In this document: in pieces, positions 57,601 through 64,000 of the stretch
Numbering within the stretch: position 1 is the stretch's first letter
How the letters are laid out: each line of letters starts with the position of its first letter
Source of the DNA: Pleurodeles waltl
Taxonomy: Eukaryota > Chordata > Amphibia > Caudata > Salamandridae
Direction: 5' to 3'
DNA: 64,000 nucleotides
Assembly: GCF_031143425.1 (NCBI RefSeq)
Contig: NC_090441.1
Location: 225,056,928 to 225,120,927, forward strand
Position numbers and translations under genes: made by a program
The notes under the pieces: model-generated
Seen by the model: the letters and a program-made list of their open reading frames with translations, nothing else
Databases searched by the model: none
Told to the model about the DNA's origin: nothing

Positions 57601-58719
57601 ACTCACAAAGTCCGGGGAATTTGCCCTGAACGATGTGGGGGCACCTTGGCGAGTGCCAGGGTGCCCACACACTAAGTAACTTTGCACCCAACCTTCACCA
57701 GGTGAAGGTTAGACATATAGGTGACTTATAAGTTACTTATGTGCAGTGTAAAATGGCTGTGAAATAATGTGGGCATTATTTCACTCAGGCTGCAGTGGCA
57801 GGCCTGTGTACGACTTGTCAGAGCTCCCTATGGGTGGCAAAATAAATGCTGCAGCCCATAGGGATCTCCTGGAACCCCAATACCCGGGGTACCTCAGTAC
57901 AATATACTAGGGAATTATAAGGGTGTTCCAGTATGCCAATGTGAATTGGTGAAATTGGTCACTAGCCTGTTAGTGACAATTTGGAAAGCAGAGAGAGCAT
58001 AGCCACTGAGGTTCTGGTTAGCAGAGCCTCAGTGAGACAGTTAGTCATCACACAGGGAACACATACAGGGCACACTTATGAGCACTGGGGCCCTGGCTAG
58101 CAGGGTCCCAGTGACACATACACTAAAACAACATATATACAGTGAAATATGGGGGTAACATGGCAGGCAAAATAGTACTTTCCTACACATGTAAGGTATC
58201 TAAGATCATGGAATTGTCCCCCCATTCCAAATCTTCACACATTACACTTGTCTAGGAGGGAATTCGTTATTCGCATTCCACTTTTTTAGTATATGGTTTG
58301 TGTTGCCCCTAGACCTATTTTCTCTGATTGCATTCTATAGCATTTCCTATTGTTTGCACTATCCTATGTCTAATTACTTGCCTTATTTTGGTGTGTAGTG
58401 TATATTCTGTGTATAATACTTACCTCCAGAAGGAGTGTTGTCTCTAAGATATTTTTGGTACTGTGTCACCCAAATAAATACCTTTATTTTTGGTAACACT
58501 GAATATTGTCTTTACTTGTGTTTAAGTACTGTGTAACTATCAGTGGTATTGCATGAGCTTTGCATGTCTCCTAGTTCAGCCTCAGATGCTCTGGTATAGC
58601 TACCTCTATCAGACTAAGCTGCTGGAACACTACTACATTTCACTAATAAGGAATAACTGGAACTGGTGTAATGTGTAAGTACCCAAGGTACCCACTACAA
58701 ACCAGGCCTGCCTGCTACA
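54700..58719 (+). mobile_element. Solo LTR, family 1, inserted between gag and protease; interrupted by another LTR
   Basis: Left part 54700-55369 starts TGTAGGAAAGTACCATC; right part 58188-58719 ends CCTGCCTGCTACA and includes AATAAA at 58473-58478. Perfect 5-bp TSD ACCCC at 54695-54699 and 58720-58724. The two halves align with copy A (2490-4847) either side of the GGCCATGTAA point, where the reverse LTR 55370-58187 entered. The right half lacks about 1 kb of the middle of the family. Confidence 0.92.
55370..58187 (-). mobile_element. Solo LTR, family 1, 2818 bp, nested in reverse
   Basis: On + it runs TGTAGGAGGCTGGCC ... AGTACTTTCCTACA, flanked by perfect CATGT at 55365-55369 and 58188-58192. 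The longest complete copy in the window. In its sense direction (minus) it carries a hairpin with GATCATGGAATTGTC/GACAATTCCATGATC arms (57465-57505), and AATAAA/TTTATT at 55600-55616. No internal retrotransposon sequence. At 2.8 kb it is unusually long for a Ty3/gypsy LTR. Confidence 0.93.
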
Positions 58720-59853
58720 ACCCCCACTACATTACACAGAGTGAGCCCTGCTATAGCCTTGGACTGGCTATTTGTAGTGTTATTTTTCCCACCACCACTG
58801 CTATTACTAGGGACACTAGTGGAAGTATTGTGGGTTGTGGTGGTGGGAGCTTTTCTTTGGACAAGTACTGCCACTTGCCAAGTGGCCTTTGTTTTTACAC
58901 ATATAACACCAAGGCTTTTTATTCTGATGGTTAGAAGAGGATTTAGAGCCACCCAAAGAGACTTTTTGTGGGCCCGATGAAGACTCCTTGTTTTTATCTT
59001 TGTCCCACCTTTGTCATTAGACTTACCAATCTTCTTGTCTTTGTCACCCCCTGTGTGAGCTTTTCTGCTCACTCTTGTTCTGACCCATTTGTCTGCCTTC
59101 TTTCCCAATTCTTGGGGAGGGGTCAGATCTGAGTCCACTAGATATTGGTGTAACAAGTCAGACACACAGTTATTCAAAATATGCTCTCTCAGAATTAGAT
59201 TATATAAGCCCTCATAGTCAGACACTTTGCTGCCATGTAACCAACCTTCAAAAGCCTTCACAGAACAGTCCACAAAGTCTATCCAATCTTGTGAGGACTC
59301 TTTTCTGGTGTCTCTGAACTTTATTCTGTACTGTTCAGTGGATAAGCCAAATCCATCCAAGAGTGCAGTTTTAAGAATACTGTAGTTGTCTGATTCTTCT
59401 CTGACAGTGAGAGGTCTATCCCTCCCCTTGTCAGAAAAGGACAACCACAGAATAGCAGCCCACTGCCTTTGAGGAACCCTCTGATCTTGCAGGCCCTCTC
59501 AAGTGCAGCAAACCACTTGTAAATATCATCCCTCACCTTCTATGGGGAACAATTTTATGTACGTTTCTGGAATCAGAGGTGTCCTCCCTAACTCCATAAC
59601 TCCTGAAACTGCTGCTGCCACCATGGGGAACTAACCCAACCCAACCCCTGCCTTTCCCTTTTCACAGCCAGGGCGCCCTATCTAGGGCTAGCTGTTGCTC
59701 CTGCAGCCTCAGCCTGGCCTCCTACAGTCTCAGTTTCCTGAGCTCCCTATCTATGGAGTCATCACCTGGAGCTGAACCATGGGATCCCTTAGAGACTGAG
59801 GTGATATGGGAATGGGCAGAGGTAGATCTTTCCCTAAGTTTGCTAACCCAAGT
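58720..59853 (-). pseudogene. Gag of element 2 with SCAN-like capsid domain
   Basis: The N-terminal part (59600-59760) is helix-rich with RLRLQEQQLALDRA (coiled coil) but has stops. Next comes YKWFAALERACKIRGF (59321-59536). In the 58695-59444 frame, residues about 20-128 read NYSILKTALLDGFGLSTEQY, FRDTRKESSQDWIDF, LREHILNNCVSDLLHQYL and ELGKKADKWVRTR. This matches the SCAN domain pattern (Y-x-x-x-K/L-x-A-x-L...Y-R-x-x-F-R...L-x-E-x-x-L...L), known to derive from Gmr1-like Gag capsid. A C-x2-C-x4-H-x6-C knuckle (CYMCKNKGHLASGSTC, about 58868-58910) lies in a shifted frame. Confidence 0.8.
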
Positions 59854-62163
59854 TGTAGGAAAGTACCATCTTGCCTGGCATGTTACCCCCATATTTCACT
59901 GCATATATGTTGTTTTAGTGTATGTGTCACTGTGACCCTGCCAGACAGGGCCCCAGTGCTCATAAGTGTGCCCCCTATGTGTTCCCTGTATAATGACTAA
60001 CTGTCTCACTCAGGCTCTGCTAACCAGAACCTCAGTGGTTATGCTCTCTCTGCTTTCCAAATTGTCACTAACAGGCTAGTGACCAATTTCACCAATTCAC
60101 ATTTGCATACTGGTACACCCATATAATTCCCTAGTATATGGTACTGAGGGACCCAGGGTATTGGGGTTCCAGGAGATCCCTATGGGCTGCAGCATTTCTT
60201 TTGCCACCCATAGGGAGCTCTGACAATTCTTACACAGGCCTGCCACTGCAGCCTGAGTGAAATAACGTCCACGTTATTTCACAGCCATTTACCACTGCAC
60301 TTAAGTAACTTATAAGTCACCTATATGTCTACCCTTCACCTGGTGAAGGTTGGGTGCAAAGTTACTTAGTGTGTGGGCACCCTGGCACTAGCCAAGGTGC
60401 CCCCACATCGTTCAGGGCAAATTCCCCGGACTTTGTGACTGCGGGGACACCATTACACGCGTGCACTGTACATAAGTCACTACCTATGTACAGCGTCACA
60501 ATGGTAACTCCGAACATGGCCATGTAATATGTCTAAGATCATGGAATTGTCCCCCCATGCCATTCTGGCATTGGGGGAACAATTCCATGATCCCCCGGGT
60601 CTCTAGCACAGAACCCGGGTACTGCCAAACTGCCTTTCCGGGGTCTCCACTGCAGCTGCTGCCAACCCCTCAGACAGGGTTCTGCCCTTCTGGGGTCCAG
60701 GCAGCCCTGGCCCAGGAAGGCAGAACAAAGGATTTCCTCTGAGGGAGGGTGTAACACCCTCTCCCTTTGGAAATAGGTGTGAAGGCTGGGGAGGAGTAGC
60801 CTCCCCCAGCCTCTGGAAATGCTTTGATGGGCACAGATGGTGCCCATCTCTGCATAAGCCAGTCTACACCGGTTCAGGGATCTCCCAGCCCTGCTCTGGC
60901 TCGAAACTGGACAAAGGAAAGGGGAGTGACCACTCCCCTGACCTGTACCTCCCAGGGGAAGTGCCCAGAGCTCCTCCAGTGTGTCCCAGACCTCTGCCAT
61001 CTTGGAAACAGAGGTGTCTGTGGCACACTGGACTGCTCTGAGTGGCCAGTGCCAGCAGGTGACGTCAGAGGCTCCTTCTGATAGGCTCTTACCTCTCTTG
61101 GTAGCCAATCCTCCTTCCTTGGTAGCCAAACCTCCTTTTCCGGCTATTTAGGGTCTCTGCTTTGGGGAATCCTTTAGATAACAAATGCAAGAGCTCACCA
61201 GAGTTCCTCTGCATCTCCCTCTTCACCTTCTGCCAAAGGATCGACCGCTGACTGCTCAGGACGCCTGCAAAACCGCAACAAAGTAGCAAGCCGACTACTA
61301 GCAACCTTGTATCGCTTCATCCTGCTGGCTTTCACGACTGTTTCCAGGTGGTGCATGCTTTGGGGGTAGCCTGCCTCCTCTCTGCACCAGGAGCTCTGAA
61401 GAAATCTCCCGTGGGTCGACTGAATCTTCCCCCTGCAACCGCAGGCAACAAAAGACTGCATCACCGGTCCTCTGGGTCCCCTCCCAGCACGACGAGTGTG
61501 GTCCCTGGAACTCAGCAACTCTGTCCATGTGACTCCCACAGTCTAGTGACTCTTCAGTCCAAGTTTGGTGGAGGTAAGTCCTTGCCTCCCCACGCTAGAC
61601 TGCATTGCTGGGTACCGCGTGATTTGCAGCTGCTCCGGCTCCTGTGCACTCTTCCAGGATTTCCTTCGTGCACAGTCAAGCCTGGGTCCCCGACACTCTA
61701 ACCTGTAGTGCACAACCTTCTGAGTTGTCCTCCGGCGTCGTGGGACTCCCTTTTGTGACTTCGGGTGGACTCTGGTTCACTTTTCTTCTAAGTGCCTGTT
61801 CAGGTACTTCTGCGGGTGCTGCCTGCTTCTGTGAGCCCCCTCTGTCTCCTCATCCAAGTGGCGATATCCTGGTCCATCCTGGGCCACAGCAGCATCCAAA
61901 AACCCTAACCGTGACCCTTGCAGCTAGCAAGGCTTTGTTGCGCTCGTTCTGCGTGGGAACACCTCTGCAAGCTTCTTCACGACGTGGGCCATCGATCCTC
62001 CAAAGGGGAAGTTTCTAGTCCTCTTCGTTCTTGCAAAACACCAAGCTTCTTCCATCCGGTGGCAGCTTCCTTGCACCCTCAGCTGGCATTTCCTGGGCTC
62101 CTGCCCACTCTCGACACTGTCGCGACTCTTGGACTTGGTCCCCTTGTCTTACAGGTACTCAGG
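59854..62163 (+). mobile_element. LTR family 1, copy D, 3' truncated
   Basis: Starts TGTAGGAAAGTACCATC after CAAGT and follows copy A closely, including the GATCATGGAATTGTC hairpin (about 60537-60592) and the CCATCTTGG site at 60997-61005. It includes a middle block (about 61378-61995) missing from copy A. Homology ends after AGGTACTCAGG at 62163, where A continues GTCCGG. It interrupts the N-terminal Gag region of element 2. Confidence 0.85.
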
Positions 62164-62372
62164 TAGACATGATGTAGTGTAGTGTTAGTGTAGTGTAAGG
62201 AAAACCTAACCTAACTAACCTCTAGTCTCTTGGAAAGGAAAGTAAGAGACTAGAACCCTGTAACTGGGTATGTGTGTGTAGCTCTGGGTATATAGTATTC
62301 TTTCCTATGGAAAGCACCAGTGACAGAGTGATAAGGCAATTGCAAATACTTATTCCACCATTGCTCCACCAA
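62164..62372. other. Short spacer, nothing recognised
   Basis: Contains TAGTGTAGTGTTAGTGTAGTG and an AGTCTCTTGG...AAGAGACT inverted pair. No gene or family match. Confidence 0.4.
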
Positions 62373-64000
62373 TGTAGGAGGCTGGCCTGGTTTGTAGTGG
62401 GTACTTAAGGTACTTACACCTTATAGCAGGTCCTATGATCCCTTATTAGAGAAATGTAGGCAGTGTCTAGAAGCCAGGCTCTCTAGGGGTAGTGTGGATG
62501 AGCAGCCAAGGCCTAACTAGGAGACATGAAAAACTCATGCAATACCACTATAGTCACACAGTACTGACACACATGAAAGAAAACACTCAGGGGGTGATTA
62601 CAACTTTGGCGGGCGGCTGAGGCCGCCCGCCAAAGTTCCCCCAACAGAATACCGCTACGCGGTCAGAAGACCGCCGCGGTTATTCTGTGTTTCCCGCTGG
62701 GCTGGCAGGCGACCGCCAGAAGGCCGCCTGCCAGCCCAGCGGGAAACCCCTTCCCACGAGGAAGCCGAATGGAGCCGGCGGAGTGGGAAGGGTGCGACGG
62801 GTGCAGTTGCACCTGTCGCGATTTTCAGTGTCTGCATGGCAGACACTGAAAATCTTTTTGGGGCCCTCTTACGGGGGGCCCTGCAGTGCCCATGCCATTG
62901 GCATGGGCACTGCAGGGCCCCCAGGGGCCCCACGACACCCCTCACCGCCATCCTGTTCCTGGCGGTCAAAACCGCCAGGAACAGGATGGCGGTGAGGGGG
63001 TCGGAATCCCCATGGCGGCGCAGGGCAGCGGAAAACCGGCGGGAAACCGCCGGTTTTCCGTTTCTGACCGCGGCCATACCGCCGCGGTCAGAATGCCCTT
63101 GGGAGCACCGCCAGCCTGTTGGCGGTGCTCCTGCGGTCGTTGACGGGTCAGAATGACCCCCTCAGTGTTACAAAAATAAAGGTACTTTATTTTGGTGACA
63201 CAAATGCCAAAAATACCATAGAGACTATACTCCCTTAGGAGGTAAGTAATATACAAATTATATACACTAGTATGCAGAACTAGCTGTAAAAATAGGAAAC
63301 AGTGAAAATTGTGAAAATCACAATAGTTAGAAATGGGCCTTGGGGAACACAAAGCATATACTAAGAAAGTGGAATGCGAAAGTCGGTTTCCCACCTGGGC
63401 AAGTGTACTGTGTAGAGGGGCACTGGGAGTATTAGAACACACCAAAGGTAATTAATAGAACCCACGGCAGAGCCCAGGAAAGCAGGAGTAAAATACAGTA
63501 ACTTTCCTAGAACTCACAAGAACACGAGAAAGAAGATTTTCCACAATCCAGAAGAGAGTGCAAGACACCAACAATGGATTCCTGGACCTGAATACCTGTG
63601 GAAGAAGGGGACCAAGTCCAAGAAGCTCTGAAGAGTCCAGGGAGAACAGGAGCCCCTGCTAACCCAGGTGAAGGTGCAAAAGAGGAACCACTGGTGAGAA
63701 GGCAAAGTCAGTTATGCACTCAAGAAAACATGTGCGGATTCCTGGTTGGTGCAGAAGATGTCCCACGCTGGATGGATGATTGCAGTCTGGTTTGCATCAC
63801 TGGATTCCACCAACGAGCCTTGGCACACGCACAACTCATGGTTGGGGAAAAATGGCGCTGCCCGGGACCAGGAGGAATTTTGCTGTGCATGCAAATTTTT
63901 AGGGTGATCATCCATTGGGGACCTAGAAAAAGGGGGGCAAAAAAAGTGCATTTCCCATTTTAACTCCCATATAGATTTTACAGACAACTACAGCCGGGAA
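62373..64000 (-). mobile_element. LTR family 1, copy E, reverse, running off the window; split by a MITE
   Basis: On + it starts TGTAGGAGGCTGGCCTGG like the copy at 55370. It is interrupted at 62590-63161 by the GC-rich hairpin element, then continues with AATAAAGGTACTTTATT (63175-63191) and GAAGGGGACCAAGTCCA. More diverged than copy C, so a subfamily. The far end lies outside the window. Confidence 0.82.
62590..63161. mobile_element. GC-rich MITE made of eleven consecutive hairpins
   Basis: The ends GGGGGTGATTACAAC and (reverse complement) GGGGGTCATTCTGAC form short terminal inverted repeats; the target repeat is TCA at 62587-62589 and 63162-63164. It lies in an otherwise continuous LTR copy, so it is a clean insertion. 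Inside, inverted pairs follow one another without overlap: 62602-62637 (16-bp perfect arms), 62644-62688 (imperfect), 62689-62747 (23), 62748-62792 (10), 62794-62819 (12, one mismatch), 62820-62854 (16), 62874-62922 (24, 1-nt loop), 62938-62999 (29), 63029-63060 (14), 63062-63093 (13), 63102-63131 (12). Non-coding. The 3-bp target and GGG ends fit a Harbinger-like MITE. Related copies: 19831-20384 and 41422-41712. Confidence 0.88.

Larger units (their letters stand above)
51997..59853 (-). mobile_element. Gmr1-like Ty3/gypsy retrotransposon, element 2 (split by nested LTRs)
   Basis: On the minus strand: Gag (58720-59853), [solo LTR 54700-58719], protease (54032-54699), integrase (53034-53865), linker and RT (51997-52830). 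Order PR-IN-RT matches element 1. RNase H and the RT C terminus are deleted, and an LTR family-1 fragment follows. The 5' end is cut by another LTR copy at 59854. The internal LTR has ACCCC at both edges (54695-54699, 58720-58724), so gag and protease were contiguous before insertion. Confidence 0.88.

Overview
This looks like a piece of a large, repeat-saturated vertebrate genome, most likely a salamander (urodele, possibly a newt). The reasons are two SRCR exons of one gene about 26.5 kb apart, introns filled with nested retroelements, Ty3/gypsy elements with the Gmr1-type domain order, several very long LTR families and many Harbinger-like MITEs. The species call is inference from repeat style; nothing here proves it. 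No prokaryotic features, CRISPR arrays, rRNA or tRNA genes were seen.

Host gene. Only two host coding pieces are recognisable, both on the + strand: group-B (eight-cysteine) SRCR exons at 17240-17559 and 44040-44354. Both are phase 1-1 with good splice sites, as in DMBT1/CD163/WC1-type scavenger receptors. The second is intact. The first carries a 2-nt insertion that gives a premature stop. Nearly everything else is intron or flank.

Layout. 0-2.5 kb: a decayed Myb/SANT-like fragment and an LTR fragment. 2.5-4.8 kb: a long solo LTR (family 1). 4.8-6.8 kb: an L2-like LINE relic and a MITE. 6.8-9.5 kb: Gmr1-like element 1 (minus). 9.5-17.2 kb: a CT-rich tract split by a full-length, decayed L1-type LINE (minus) with a 13-bp target-site duplication (TSD). 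17.2 kb: SRCR exon. 19.8-22.7 kb: MITEs. 23.2-29.2 kb: a second LINE (minus) with a four-unit tandem 5' array; its 3' region holds a LINE fragment that itself holds a hAT-type MITE. 29.8-33.6 kb: L2-like relics, a family-2 solo LTR with TSD and a family-1 fragment. 36.4-41.7 kb: a MITE, a CpG-rich block, a Sushi-like gag-pol relic and a MITE fragment. 44 kb: SRCR exon. 45-51 kb: LTR fragments and an integrase relic. 51.5-62.2 kb: Gmr1-like element 2 (minus), split by a solo LTR that is split by another solo LTR, both with perfect 5-bp TSDs. 62.4 kb to the end: another LTR copy split by a 572-bp GC-rich MITE built from eleven consecutive hairpins.

Most unusual structures: the serial-hairpin MITE and its decayed relatives; the Gmr1-like elements (protease-integrase-RT order, SCAN-like Gag) apparently paired with LTRs of about 2.8 kb; the LINE 5' monomers each carrying a ZNF143-like motif; and the frameshifted SRCR exon. 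All retroelement genes seen are broken.
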